Positions 1 to 7,519 of a stretch of 41,392 nucleotides of DNA are shown in pieces. Position 1 is the first letter of the stretch, and the number at the start of each line of letters is the position of its first letter. A program made the position numbers and the translations under genes. Source of the DNA: Bacillota bacterium (GTDB lineage Bacteria > Bacillota > Clostridia > Clostridiales > Clostridiaceae); the NCBI GenBank assembly GCA_030706015.1, contig JAUZPI010000039.1:1-41392 (forward strand), written 5' to 3'. The notes under the pieces are model-generated. The model had not been told where the DNA came from and searched no databases. It saw only the letters and a list, made by a program, of their open reading frames with translations.

Positions 1-948
1 ATCATCCATCTCGCTGAACTTATGGAGCCTCACAAGGTCAAAAGAGTTGCAGAGCTTCCCGCCTGCAGGATCTGTGGAGTGGTGGGAATATAAGAAGTTG
101 CCATTTTCATAAATCACTGCTCCCCCTGTAGTTGAGCCTCCACTGAAGGTAAATCTGCCTGAGCCATCTTCACAAGGCATATAAACTCCAGGAAGAAAAA
201 CTTCCATAGCTCTATATATGTCATAGGTTCTGCAGAAGGCTCCTATTACACCAGTTTTCTCAATTGGGTTTCCCTGCTTTGCTGCCTGTTTTACATGGGT
301 TTGCTGTACTCCTGGTGCCTCAGGCCATTCTAAAACATTTCTCCAGTCCTTATATAGTGAAAGCATTCCATCTGTATCAAGAAAAGGTTTGTCACCGTAG
401 GCATAAACATAATTGCTGTCTACGCTGCAGCTTGGCCAATACATAAGTCTGGAAGCTTCAAAGGTTGTTGGGTCGCAGAGCTCTATGCCTATTATCTGAG
501 CTAGTTTTCTTGCTATAGGCTCATATTCATCTGCTGTGGCTGTTCTATTAAACGGCACAAGCACACGAAGCCTTGGCTTTGCCTCCTCATGCTTTCTCGT
601 AGAATAAACTGCATAGGCACAGCCTAAGCCTTCTATCCTTCTAAGTACATCTTGAGTACCTCCTGACTGAATGTTGTCTAAATCTAAAGTTATAATATCT
701 CTAGTTAATACATTAATTGCTTTTCTTCTGTTGTCTTTAAGTATTCCAGCTACAAAGCCGCCCACATCTTTAAGCTCGTCCTGCTTGCTCTTAGGGTAGC
801 TTAAGTATTCTGCCAAGGTTTCAGTTCCCCTGGCAGGCGTTTTCAGCCTCTCCACTAGCTCTGACCAGTATAGCTTCTGCTGTGACCAGAAGGTAGCTTT
901 TCGGCTGCCTGCAGCTGATATAACAATTTGTCTATCATTTATAATCAT
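1..948 (-). CDS. Phage primase/helicase, VapE-like, N-terminal part (runs off the window)
   Basis: The frame is open from an ATG at 948 to the window edge (316 codons, no stop). The start is preceded by AGGAGG six bases upstream. Residues near 85-90 read TLDLDN, followed about 35 residues later by STRKHEEAKPRLRV: an acidic pair and an S-x-x-x-H stretch of the kind seen in archaeo-eukaryotic-type primase domains at the N-terminus of virulence-associated E (VapE) proteins. The ATPase/helicase half would lie outside the window. Its position downstream of DUF2800, DUF2815 and DNA polymerase genes is the usual order of Firmicute prophage replication modules. Role: initiation of phage DNA replication, by inference from family and context. 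The exact family is less certain than the phage origin. Confidence 0.7.
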   Translation of the reverse strand, partial: MIINDRQIVISAAGSRKATFWSQQKLYWSELVERLKTPARGTETLAEYLSYPKSKQDELKDVGGFVAGILKDNRRKAINVLTRDIITLDLDNIQSGGTQDVLRRIEGLGCAYAVYSTRKHEEAKPRLRVLVPFNRTATADEYEPIARKLAQIIGIELCDPTTFEASRLMYWPSCSVDSNYVYAYGDKPFLDTDGMLSLYKDWRNVLEWPEAPGVQQTHVKQAAKQGNPIEKTGVIGAFCRTYDIYRAMEVFLPGVYMPCEDGSGRFTFSGGSTTGGAVIYENGNFLYSHHSTDPAGGKLCNSFDLVRLHKFSEMDD

Positions 949-954
949 GGAGTT

Positions 955-1044
955 CCTCCTTTCAGTCGGCGCGGGGTAATTTAACTCACTCGCTCCCGCT
1001 CGCAAATTACCCGTTAAAGTCCATTTAGGACTTTAACCTCCTTT
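955..1044 (-). promoter_or_regulatory. Structured leader before the primase/helicase gene, with 5-codon mini-ORF
   Basis: On the minus strand this leader has two perfect hairpins: arms 1028-1037/1013-1022 (10 bp) and 1004-1012/974-982 (9 bp, 21-base loop). A mini-ORF (1024-1007, Met-Asp-Phe-Asn-Gly-stop) follows an AGGAGG at 1042-1037, and the first hairpin covers its start. A second AGGAGG (960-955) serves the real gene. Parts of this leader recur before the recombinase gene at 8964-9025. A translational or attenuation control role is inferred. Confidence 0.5.
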
Positions 1045-1061
1045 TTAATTCAGTAAATAAA

Positions 1062-1097
1062 AACACCGTAGAATTCAGAGTTGAATAATACGGTGTT
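1062..1097 (-). terminator. Terminator of the lipoprotein gene
   Basis: On the minus strand a 9-bp stem AACACCGTA / TACGGTGTT (1097-1089 and 1070-1062), with extra internal pairing, is followed by TTTTTATTT. It lies 67 bases or more past the lipoprotein stop codon, where a terminator is expected. Confidence 0.65.
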
Positions 1098-1098
1098 A
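1081..1098 (+). repeat. 18-bp inverted repeat, copy 1
   Basis: TTGAATAATACGGTGTTA; its exact reverse complement is at 1754-1771. The two copies bracket the lipoprotein gene. This copy also forms the 5' arm of the terminator. Confidence 0.8.
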
Positions 1099-1163
1099 GA
1101 AATATTTATTTAGTTTTTGTGGTCATATCGGAATATAAGAAGATTGTTCATTACATTGACTTG

Positions 1164-1595
1164 CTAAGTCTCACTTAAATCCTTACCTATAATTATCTTA
1201 AACAACTTTTCGGACTTTTCTTTATCTAATTGAACATATTTACCTTCGCTATCTATAACAAGTTCTATTTTATCTTTATCAGGACTTATCCATAATGCAT
1301 AAATGATCCCATTTGACTTTTGTTTTCCGTTAGTATCTTCAAAATGAAACGTATAATCAGCACGACGTACCATATTCACTTTTGCATTTTGCCACTTAAT
1401 GCTATTAAGAATATTCTTTGCGTTTTGAACTTCTTTGCTATCCTTAACTTCATTATAAAGTTCATATTTGTCTGAACTATTAATTTGTTTTTCAACCACT
1501 ATTTTATTTCCTTCGTTTTTAATACCATTTGAACAACCTACCATTAGAACTAGAAACATTGACATAAAGAAAATAAATATTTTATTGACCTTCAA
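1164..1595 (-). CDS. Small lipoprotein (moron-like insertion in the phage operon)
   Basis: A 143-aa protein with a TTG start six bases after GGGGGG. Residues 1-21 form a signal peptide (Lys at 2 and 5, hydrophobic stretch 6-19) ending in a lipobox, LMVGC, so Cys21 should be lipidated and the protein anchored outside the membrane. The mature part is charged and I recognise no enzymatic motif; function unknown. A TATAAT preceded by TGG lies at 1695-1690, about 95 bases before the start, and a terminator follows, so the gene is an independent unit between DNA polymerase and primase genes, bracketed by 18-bp inverted repeats. Such self-contained genes in prophages are often called morons and are expressed in the lysogen; that label is inferred from the layout. 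Confidence 0.75.
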   Translation of the reverse strand: MKVNKIFIFFMSMFLVLMVGCSNGIKNEGNKIVVEKQINSSDKYELYNEVKDSKEVQNAKNILNSIKWQNAKVNMVRRADYTFHFEDTNGKQKSNGIIYALWISPDKDKIELVIDSEGKYVQLDKEKSEKLFKIIIGKDLSET

Positions 1596-1753
1596 ACTTA
1601 TCCCCCCAAAAATTTTTATTCTATTTGTAATACGGTAAATATTTGAATTAGCTCGTCTTATTTTACAATTCCAAATTAGTTTTAACTAAATTATACCATA
1701 TTCTTGCAACAAATACTCTTATATACTTATAGCTGGATTTTAGGTCATACTTT

Positions 1754-1771
1754 TAACACCGTATTATTCAA
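1754..1771 (-). repeat. 18-bp inverted repeat, copy 2, next to a boxA-like sequence
   Basis: Exact reverse complement of 1081-1098. On the minus strand it overlaps TTCTTTGAAAATTGAATAA (1782-1764), which resembles the conserved boxA-containing part of Firmicute 16S-23S rRNA spacers. It lies between the DNA polymerase stop and the lipoprotein promoter. Confidence 0.8.
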
Positions 1772-1804
1772 TTTTCAAAGAACATTGTTTCTGTTATTAA
1801 GCTT

Positions 1805-3778
1805 TTAATCCTTTTTATAAAATAAAGTAGAATACCCATCTGCCCTAAGCAGCAGTCCTGGAGCCCAAGCAATAGGATATCCCATTATATCAGTTACAGC
1901 CTTTAAATCAGCTTTATCCTTAGGTACGTCTAGTACGCATTCATCATGAATGTGCATAATGGTTTGATATCCTGCTACTTCAAGTCTTTTAAGGCTTTCT
2001 GCCAAACAATCTCTTGCTATAGCCTGAATAATGTTTTCTGTCAGCTTGCCACCATAGGTAGGTATATTCTCCCACTTCTTCGTTTCCTGATTTATGCCTC
2101 TGTAGTAAAGAGCCTCCCTCCCCATTTCATTAGTCTGAAGAAAGGGCTTGGCATAAAATAGCTTTCTTTCACTTGGAAGCTTTATAGTTAAAAAATCCTG
2201 ATTATTGTTAAAATCTATTTCACGAGCTATAATAAGCCCTTTTATTCCTACTGCCTGTCCTTTTCTCATAACCCCTAGTGCTGCATTTTCTATGCTGTAC
2301 CAAAGGTCCACTATTCTTTTATTTGAGGCTCTCCACCTCTTTACTATGTCTGGCAGCTCTTCTTCAATTAGTCCCATCTTTAAGGCGCCCATGGAAATTA
2401 ATGCACCTGTGGCGCCTTGATAGCCAAGAGCAAGCTCAGCCACTTTTCCCTTTTGCCTTAGTTCATATTCCGGATTTCCCTTTGCTATCTTTTCAACAGG
2501 AACTCCAAACATCTGAGAAGCTGAGGCTTCGTAAATCTTTCCGTGAGACGCAAATACCTCTTGTCTCCACTGCTCACCTGCAAGCCAGGCTATGACTCTT
2601 GCTTCTATGGCTGAAAAGTCTGCCACTAGAAATATGTTATTATCTGAAGCTACGAAGGCTGTTCTTATAAGCTGTGATAAGGTATCTGGTACATTGCCGT
2701 AAACAAGCTTTAATGCATCCACTTTCTTTTCCTTTACACAATCCCTTGCATGAGATAGGGTTTCAAGGTAATTCTTAGGAAGGTTCTGAACCTGCACAAG
2801 CCTGCCTGCCCATCGGCCTGTTCTGTTTGCTCCGTAAAACTGCAAAAGTCCACGCACCCTGCTGTCGGAGCACACGACTTCAGCCATAGCAGTGTACTTT
2901 TTTACACTTGTCTTTGAAAGCTCCTGTCTTATTTCAAGCATCCTCTTTGCTGCTTCACTTTTTGTTGTTTCAATAAGTTCTTTTACTGTGCCCTTTTGAA
3001 GGTCTGTTATTTCCTCTCCTGTTTCATCTTCAAGCCACTTAGTTAACTGCTTTACACTTTTAGGATTTTGAAGCCCTGAAAGCTCTATTGCCTCCTGCAT
3101 AAGCTCTGAGTTTATCATCTCACTGCAGTATAAGGCACCCTCAATAAGCTCCTTATCCACCTTTACTCCATAGGCATTAATCCTCTGATCAAGCTCCCAT
3201 AACTTCTGCTCTGCGACCGGTACGGGGAACGCTAATAATCTTTTTTCTATCTCCATTTCCACAGCCACATCCTGCCTGCAATATTCTTTAAATAAGCTCC
3301 ACTTTTCAGGCTCGTGTTGCGGAAGATTTCTTGTTCTCTGCCCATTCTTTACTGTTGGCTTTACTGGTACACAGAAGGTTTTAATGAGTGCTGAGCCTAT
3401 TCCTAATTTCCTTTTATCCTCAGGAAGTCCTAAAGCCACAGCTGTAACAGCAAGTCCTGCTGTATATCCGCAGTAAAGTCCATGAAGCATTGTGCATCTC
3501 CATTGTTCCAGTGGTGAGTAATAAAACTTATTAAGTGCATACCACTCAAAGGAAGCATTATATGCATGTTTAATTACATCAGGATTTTGCAGAGCGTCTA
3601 CAAGCTCCATAGATAAAGTTTCCCCCTGAGCCAAATCAATTACTTTTACTGGCTCGCCATCAAAAGAATAAGCAAAGAGCAGTATCTGGAAATCGAGGGA
3701 CTGCACATATTTGTACAGTCCGCTCTTTTTTATGTCTACACTTGAGAAGGTTTCTATGTCTATTGATAGATGCCTCAT
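1805..3778 (-). CDS. Phage family A DNA polymerase with 3'-5' exonuclease domain
   Basis: A 657-aa replicative polymerase of the type found in Clostridium prophages. The exonuclease domain shows DIE (Asp7, Glu9), HAYNASFEWY (around Asn74) and YCRQD (Asp170), the three Exo motifs. The polymerase domain shows motif A VADFSAIEAR (Asp387), motif B RQKGKVAELALGYQG (441-455) and motif C HDE (611-613). All expected catalytic residues are present, so it is probably active. Its ATG overlaps the stop codon of the DUF2815 gene by four bases, indicating translational coupling. It should copy the element's DNA after induction, working with the ssDNA-binding protein upstream and the primase/helicase downstream. 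No 5'-nuclease domain is present, as is usual for this phage group. Confidence 0.93.
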   Translation of the reverse strand: MRHLSIDIETFSSVDIKKSGLYKYVQSLDFQILLFAYSFDGEPVKVIDLAQGETLSMELVDALQNPDVIKHAYNASFEWYALNKFYYSPLEQWRCTMLHGLYCGYTAGLAVTAVALGLPEDKRKLGIGSALIKTFCVPVKPTVKNGQRTRNLPQHEPEKWSLFKEYCRQDVAVEMEIEKRLLAFPVPVAEQKLWELDQRINAYGVKVDKELIEGALYCSEMINSELMQEAIELSGLQNPKSVKQLTKWLEDETGEEITDLQKGTVKELIETTKSEAAKRMLEIRQELSKTSVKKYTAMAEVVCSDSRVRGLLQFYGANRTGRWAGRLVQVQNLPKNYLETLSHARDCVKEKKVDALKLVYGNVPDTLSQLIRTAFVASDNNIFLVADFSAIEARVIAWLAGEQWRQEVFASHGKIYEASASQMFGVPVEKIAKGNPEYELRQKGKVAELALGYQGATGALISMGALKMGLIEEELPDIVKRWRASNKRIVDLWYSIENAALGVMRKGQAVGIKGLIIAREIDFNNNQDFLTIKLPSERKLFYAKPFLQTNEMGREALYYRGINQETKKWENIPTYGGKLTENIIQAIARDCLAESLKRLEVAGYQTIMHIHDECVLDVPKDKADLKAVTDIMGYPIAWAPGLLLRADGYSTLFYKKD

Positions 3779-4560
3779 ATGCCCATAACACCGCCATTAA
3801 CTGGTGCTCCTGTTATTGGATCAATGGCTACTTGATTTTGAGGGTTAGCTTGCTGCATAGGTTGTCCGTAAGCAGGCTGCGGAGTCTGATATGATTGTTG
3901 CTGCGGACTAATTGAATTCTGACCATAGCCTGACATTTGTGTGTTATACACAGGCTGTCCCGGATACTGTGATGGCTGAGCGTATGCAGAAGCTTGTGCA
4001 GTCATAGGGCTTTGGCCCACATTATCTCCAAAGGCGGTGGCAGCCGATATTCTTCCACCAAGGGGTTCCCCGTCTTCAATCTTCTGCACTGGACCTAAGC
4101 CGCAGCCTATGCCCTTTTTACCGTTTGAAGCATAAGGGAAAAACCTAACTGATACCCTTGCATAAATACCTGAATATATTTCTGTGGCATTAAGTATTCT
4201 CTGCATTGTGAGGTCTACTATCTCTGGAGCCTGCTTTGAGGAAGCTGTGAAAACCCAGTGACCCTTGCACTCCTCTCCAAAAGGCATCCCATCAGATGGT
4301 CTCACTCCATCTCCATCATAAACTGGTATTGCAATTACTGGCGGTCTAACTCCATTCCATCTTGAGGCTACCCCTTCCTGTATTGCAGTATTAATAGCTG
4401 CGTCTATTCTCTGCTTGGTTGCTATGTCTGTTTTAGGTACAAGAATTGTTGTGCTGTACTTAGGTTCTCCACCCTGCTGGCTGGCATATGGTGTAAATAG
4501 GTGCACATAGCTCAGCCTTACCTTTCCTGTTACTACATCTTGAATATTTATATTTGCCAT
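3775..4560 (-). CDS. DUF2815 phage ssDNA-binding protein
   Basis: A 261-aa protein. Residues 1 to about 170 match the DUF2815 pattern (starting MANINIQDVVTGKVRLSY, with a KYSTTILVPK strand and an RVSVRFFPY strand). The family is regarded as an OB-fold single-stranded DNA-binding protein of phages. The remaining 90 residues are a low-complexity tail rich in Gln, Pro, Tyr and Gly, like the flexible tails of SSB proteins that recruit partners; the usual acidic tip is not evident (it ends GGVMGI). It overlaps the polymerase gene by four bases, so binding protein and polymerase are made together. The stretch upstream (4561-4747) is AT-rich and self-complementary. Confidence 0.85.
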   Translation of the reverse strand: MANINIQDVVTGKVRLSYVHLFTPYASQQGGEPKYSTTILVPKTDIATKQRIDAAINTAIQEGVASRWNGVRPPVIAIPVYDGDGVRPSDGMPFGEECKGHWVFTASSKQAPEIVDLTMQRILNATEIYSGIYARVSVRFFPYASNGKKGIGCGLGPVQKIEDGEPLGGRISAATAFGDNVGQSPMTAQASAYAQPSQYPGQPVYNTQMSGYGQNSISPQQQSYQTPQPAYGQPMQQANPQNQVAIDPITGAPVNGGVMGI

Positions 4561-4654
4561 TTTATTTTTCTCCCATCTTCTTATATATTTTATTTTTCAA
4601 AGCTTTTAAGGCTTTTTTAATTTACTTCCTTCAAATACTCACTGGTATTAAAAC

Positions 4655-4741
4655 TTAGCAAGAATATAAGAAGTTAAGAAGTTATCTTCTTAAGTTCTTA
4701 AGTTCTTTAATTCTAAAATTCTTATCTTGTTATATTCTTAG
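4655..4741. repeat. AT-rich self-complementary spacer
   Basis: Between the DUF2800 and DUF2815 genes, short TTCTTAAG/CTTAAGAA-type units alternate, and AGAATATAAG near 4661 mirrors TATATTCTTA at 4731-4740. The RNA would fold into a long imperfect hairpin. It contains no ORF. It could control expression within the operon or an RNA processing site; nothing further can be said. Confidence 0.5.
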
Positions 4742-4747
4742 AGCAAC

Positions 4748-5902
4748 TTACTTTCCAACTTCTGCAAAAGCCTCTGCTGCTGTTAGTCTTTTAAAGGTCT
4801 CTCTTTTATCTTCCTTAAGCGCAAGGGTAGGCTTTCCTGGTGGAGTATGTATATAAGCACTCAATAGCTCCTTAAACTTTGTCTTGCCTACAAGCTTTTC
4901 AGTTTCAGTAAGTGTTAAAGGCTTTCTTTCATAAAGCATGGTTTCCTCAAAGCCATTATCCATAAGCACTTTAAAAGCTTCCTCCTGATTTACAAACTGC
5001 CTTACAGCTCTACCCTCCACTAGCTTCCACCCTGAAACCTCATTTCCTTGAAGGCACTCACTAAGAGCAAACTCCTCCAGGCTTTTTACCCATGCTGAAA
5101 GCTCCTGAGCTCTTTTTAGAATTTCTCCTACTTCTTCCTTTGAGATAAGAGGAGGCTTCATCTTATGAAATTCTTCAAGGCTTAGGTAATGATCTGCTCT
5201 AGCTCTGCATAAGGCCTTTGCTCTGCAAAATCTGCAGTGCTCTCCTGTGCTGTATTCTCCTTCTCCGTCAAAAGCCAGCTTTGCAATAGGCTTTATACTT
5301 TCTCCCCATTTAAGTAGCTCTTCTATGCTTAAGCTATCCTCTGAAATACTGTCAAGCCTCGGCTGTACTATTGTCATTTTCACAGTGTCTATAGGATAAA
5401 GGAAGGAATACTCTGTGTAGGCTCCTAAAGCATACAGCTTCATCTGAGGATTATCCTTAGCTGATACAGGCACTCCTTTTCCATACTTAAAATCAATAAT
5501 GTGGAGTATGTTTCCACCTATGATAATGCAATCGCCGGTACCAAAACCATCTGGAGCATAGCTGCTGTAATCAATTTTCTTCTCTGCAGCCACATAAGGA
5601 GGAGAGGAAAAGCCGTGAAGCACTCCTGCAATGTAGTCCAGGTATGTGTCTGTGTGCTTCAGCATTTCTTCCTGAAAAAGTGGATTCTCTTTAAACTTTT
5701 TTATCCTAGCATTAAATGCTCTTGCCCCCATAGGCTCTATGCAGTATTTTCTAAGCTTCAACTCTGCAATTTCATGAGCCAAGCTTCCTTCCTCTGCATA
5801 CTGGCTGCTGCTTTCAGGAAGCTTCTCCTCCAGCCTTGCTGAAGGAGTACAGTGAAGCCATCTGTGGGAAGAACTTGCTGAAAGTAATGCATGCTCACCC
5901 AT
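4748..5902 (-). CDS. DUF2800 protein, PD-(D/E)XK nuclease-like with predicted Fe-S cluster
   Basis: A 384-aa phage protein. A nuclease core is visible: Glu107 (AAEKKIDY), GTGD with Asp124, IIDFKYG with Asp137 and Lys139, and a Gln at 153, as in the RecB/Cas4-like branch of PD-(D/E)XK enzymes. Cys18 together with Cys223, Cys226 and Cys232 gives the split four-cysteine pattern used for a 4Fe-4S cluster in AddB- and Cas4-like nucleases. It probably processes DNA ends in phage replication or recombination; the substrate is unknown. The start overlaps the stop of the upstream gene by one base (TAATG). DUF2800 is a standard neighbour of DUF2815 and PolA in these modules. Confidence 0.85.
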   Translation of the reverse strand: MGEHALLSASSSHRWLHCTPSARLEEKLPESSSQYAEEGSLAHEIAELKLRKYCIEPMGARAFNARIKKFKENPLFQEEMLKHTDTYLDYIAGVLHGFSSPPYVAAEKKIDYSSYAPDGFGTGDCIIIGGNILHIIDFKYGKGVPVSAKDNPQMKLYALGAYTEYSFLYPIDTVKMTIVQPRLDSISEDSLSIEELLKWGESIKPIAKLAFDGEGEYSTGEHCRFCRAKALCRARADHYLSLEEFHKMKPPLISKEEVGEILKRAQELSAWVKSLEEFALSECLQGNEVSGWKLVEGRAVRQFVNQEEAFKVLMDNGFEETMLYERKPLTLTETEKLVGKTKFKELLSAYIHTPPGKPTLALKEDKRETFKRLTAAEAFAEVGK

Positions 5903-6456
5903 TATATCTTAGCCCCCAGTACTCTAAGCTGAGTTGCAAAGGCTCCATACTGCTCCTTAGGAAGTGCTGTTAGGGCTTGTACCCCGAATGAGCTTAATAG
6001 GCTCACAAGCTCAGTTCGATGTCCTGCATCCACTATCTGAGTTGCAGCAACTGCTAATTGCTCCATGGTATAACTTTGTACTGTTGTTGGTACTACCTGA
6101 GCATTAGACTGAAAAACCTCTGCCTGTTTCTGATTTTGCGGTTGTATAGTTGAAACCCCACCCTGATTAATAGCTGCTACTGGCATATCAATTGGAAGTA
6201 CAGTCTGAACATATTGTTCTGTTTTTACTGCCTGTGAAGCTATAGGAACAGTTGCAGTTTCAAAGTTTTGTCTGTGTGCATTTTGTGCATTCGCCACTTG
6301 CTGAAATTTATGTTCTGCTTCAATCTTGCTTGATACGGATTCACAACCAACTTTTTGTAACCCCTCAATATTTTGATATTTTAGAGCATTTGCTATATTG
6401 GTTATTGCTGCAATTAATTCAGGTGCAGCTGTTAATGTTAGTGTTATATTTAACAT
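5902..6456 (-). CDS. Conserved phage protein of unknown function
   Basis: A 184-aa protein with three parts: a helical N-terminus (1-35, Ala/Ile/Leu rich), a Gln/Val/Ala/Thr-rich middle (about 45-125) of low complexity, and a compact C-terminal segment (about 128-184, beginning YTMEQLAVAATQIVDAG and ending in ALPKEQYGAFATQLRVLG). The C-terminal segment resembles one I have seen in unnamed proteins next to DUF2800 in Firmicute prophages; no catalytic motif is visible. A very strong site (GGGAGGAAAATAA) precedes the ATG. A weak promoter may lie just upstream (TATAAT at 6490-6485 with TTGGTA 15 bases before it). Coupled to the DUF2800 gene by a one-base overlap, so likely an accessory to that nuclease-like protein. 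Confidence 0.7.
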   Translation of the reverse strand: MLNITLTLTAAPELIAAITNIANALKYQNIEGLQKVGCESVSSKIEAEHKFQQVANAQNAHRQNFETATVPIASQAVKTEQYVQTVLPIDMPVAAINQGGVSTIQPQNQKQAEVFQSNAQVVPTTVQSYTMEQLAVAATQIVDAGHRTELVSLLSSFGVQALTALPKEQYGAFATQLRVLGAKI

Positions 6457-6565
6457 TTATTTTCCTCCCTTTCTTGGATGTTAAATTATAAGAATATTTT
6501 TAAGTTACCAATAATAAAATATATTGGAGAAGTGTTTGTCCACTCAGTTATTTAATTTTTTTAAA

Positions 6566-6580
6566 AAGGCTTAAAGCCTT
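6566..6580 (-). terminator. Weak terminator after the small-gene block
   Basis: A short stem AAGGCT/AGCCTT is followed on the minus strand by TTTTTAAAAAAATT, three bases past the 45-aa ORF. It may lower transcription into the DUF2800-polymerase part of the operon; the possible promoter at 6511-6485 lies just beyond it. Confidence 0.4.
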
Positions 6581-6582
6581 CT

Positions 6583-6720
6583 TTATCCTTCATAAACAAC
6601 TTTCTCATCCTGCATTCTAATTTCATTAATAATTAAATTTATTATTTCCTCGGTTCTTCTCCAGTTGCGCTCATTCTCCTCAGGTGTGATGTCAGGTTCG
6701 ATTATTATAACTTTTGCCAT
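6583..6720 (-). CDS. Small phage protein, 45 aa
   Basis: The ATG at 6720 is chosen because GAGGTGGAGG ends two to three bases before it; the longer in-frame start at 6768 has no such site. The product begins MAKVIIIEPDITPEEN and is acidic and mostly helical after residue 12 (RNWRRTEEIINLIINEIRM). I do not recognise a function. Short proteins with this beginning appear to be common in early operons of clostridial prophages. Its small size and position near the control region leave open a regulatory role, for example as a recombination directionality factor, but nothing in the sequence shows that. Confidence 0.6.
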   Translation of the reverse strand: MAKVIIIEPDITPEENERNWRRTEEIINLIINEIRMQDEKVVYEG

Positions 6721-6776
6721 ATCCTCCACCTCAATATAGTCTATTACGTGAACAACCGATACATTCATAAACTATA

Positions 6777-6923
6777 TTAGTTTTTTAAATTTTCACAGGA
6801 ATCTGCTTTTTGAACCGTGATTATGCAGCCCTCATCAACAAAGATATCCAGATGAGCTCTTTGACACTCCAGGCAATGCTCTAGAGTTATAGCTTTTATA
6901 TCTGATATAATTACTATTTTCAT
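6777..6923 (-). CDS. Small phage protein, 48 aa
   Basis: A short ORF with a strong ribosome site (GGAGAGGAGTTGGAGG, four bases from the ATG). The product starts MKIVIISDIKAITLEHC and contains Cys17, Cys20, Cys34 and Cys43; the first pair is C-x2-C (HCLEC), which could bind a metal, but two knuckles are not clearly formed. No known family is recognised. It sits 21 bases after the XRE gene and 56 bases before the 45-aa gene, all on the same strand, so it is part of the early phage operon. Confidence 0.55.
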   Translation of the reverse strand: MKIVIISDIKAITLEHCLECQRAHLDIFVDEGCIITVQKADSCENLKN

Positions 6924-6944
6924 AGCCTCCAACTCCTCTCCAAG

Positions 6945-7145
6945 TTAATTCTTTGGGAAAAATACTGCTTGTACACTTTTTCCCAAACCCTCTGCTATTT
7001 TTTCCATTGCCTCATGTGATGGATTTTTTCTTATGCCGTTTTCAAGGAGACTAATATACGCTCTCGATAATCCGCTTTTCCTTGAAAGGTCTGTTATAGT
7101 CAATCTCTTTCTAACTCTGATAGATTTTATCTTGTTTTGCACCAA
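6945..7145 (-). CDS. XRE-family small regulator of the early operon
   Basis: A 66-aa protein that is essentially one helix-turn-helix domain: RKRLTITDLSRKSGLSRAYI followed by SLLENG is a typical Cro/C1 motif with recognition helix SRAYISLLENG. The likely start is TTG at 7145, eight bases after GAAAGGGGG; GTG at 7142 is an alternative, and the longer GTG at 7154 lies inside the ribosome site. As the second gene of the operon driven from the divergent control region, it could act as a Cro-like counter-repressor of the plus-strand repressor at 7729. That role is inferred from position only. A terminator separates it from the first gene of the operon. Confidence 0.8.
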   Translation of the reverse strand: MVQNKIKSIRVRKRLTITDLSRKSGLSRAYISLLENGIRKNPSHEAMEKIAEGLGKSVQAVFFPKN

Positions 7146-7171
7146 TACCTGCACCCCCTTTCAATAAAATA

Positions 7172-7231
7172 AGAGCCCAGCAGAATTACTAAAATATCCT
7201 TCAGATATTTTAAATATTTCTACTAGGCTCT
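7172..7231 (-). terminator. Internal terminator between the first and second early genes
   Basis: On the minus strand the arms GAGCC (7230-7226) and GGCTC (7177-7173), with TTCT/AGAA and a nested AAAATATC/GATATTTT stem (7211-7204 and 7198-7191), form a long hairpin followed by TTATTTTATT. Read-through past this point would be required to express the replication genes. Confidence 0.6.
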
Positions 7232-7245
7232 GGCTCACATAATGC

Positions 7246-7392
7246 TTAAGCATTTGGCTCTGGCTCATTTTTAATTTCTATGTCGCCTTTGTGCTTTTTA
7301 CACCAGGCATATACACCTTCAATGAATTTGGTCTTGTCAATTATTAAAAGCTTCTGACCACAGACCGGACAAATATACCATTCTTTTACCAT
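7246..7392 (-). CDS. Small Cys-rich protein (KTR/Com-like zinc finger)
   Basis: A 48-aa product with an ATG preceded by GGGGGT seven bases away. It begins MVKEWYICPVCGQKLL: a CPVCG knuckle (Cys8, Cys11) is followed by Cys31 and then His35, enough for one zinc site. The layout resembles the cysteine-rich KTR proteins of Firmicute mobile elements and Com-like phage proteins, some of which act on mRNA translation. It is the first gene after the early promoter at 7519-7491 and is followed at once by a terminator, so it is likely made even when the rest of the operon is not. Function remains a guess. Confidence 0.65.
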   Translation of the reverse strand: MVKEWYICPVCGQKLLIIDKTKFIEGVYAWCKKHKGDIEIKNEPEPNA

Positions 7393-7490
7393 GATGTACC
7401 CCCTTGTATTCCTATACTGTACTCAATGATTATTAATCATTGAGCCCCTTAAAATCTCACCCTGGGTTTTCAATTAGTAACTATATGTAT

Positions 7491-7519
7491 ATATTACATT
7501 TTCACCCAGTAAACAGCAA
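7491..7519 (-). promoter_or_regulatory. Early (replication operon) promoter
   Basis: On the minus strand TTGCTG (7519-7514) and TAATAT (7496-7491) are 17 bases apart. An operator-like sequence (7514-7501) lies in the spacer, so a bound repressor would exclude RNA polymerase. Confidence 0.55.

Noticed and set aside
264..446. 60-aa plus-strand ORF inside the primase/helicase gene
   Set aside because: It lies antisense to a continuous minus-strand frame with a strong start.
2278..2595. 105-aa plus-strand ORF inside the DNA polymerase gene
   Set aside because: It is a shadow of the polymerase frame; the polymerase motifs are unmistakable and this frame has no ribosome site.
4655..4741. Possible CRISPR-like repeat array
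   Set aside because: The units are short, self-complementary and not evenly spaced; no distinct spacers and no cas genes are present.
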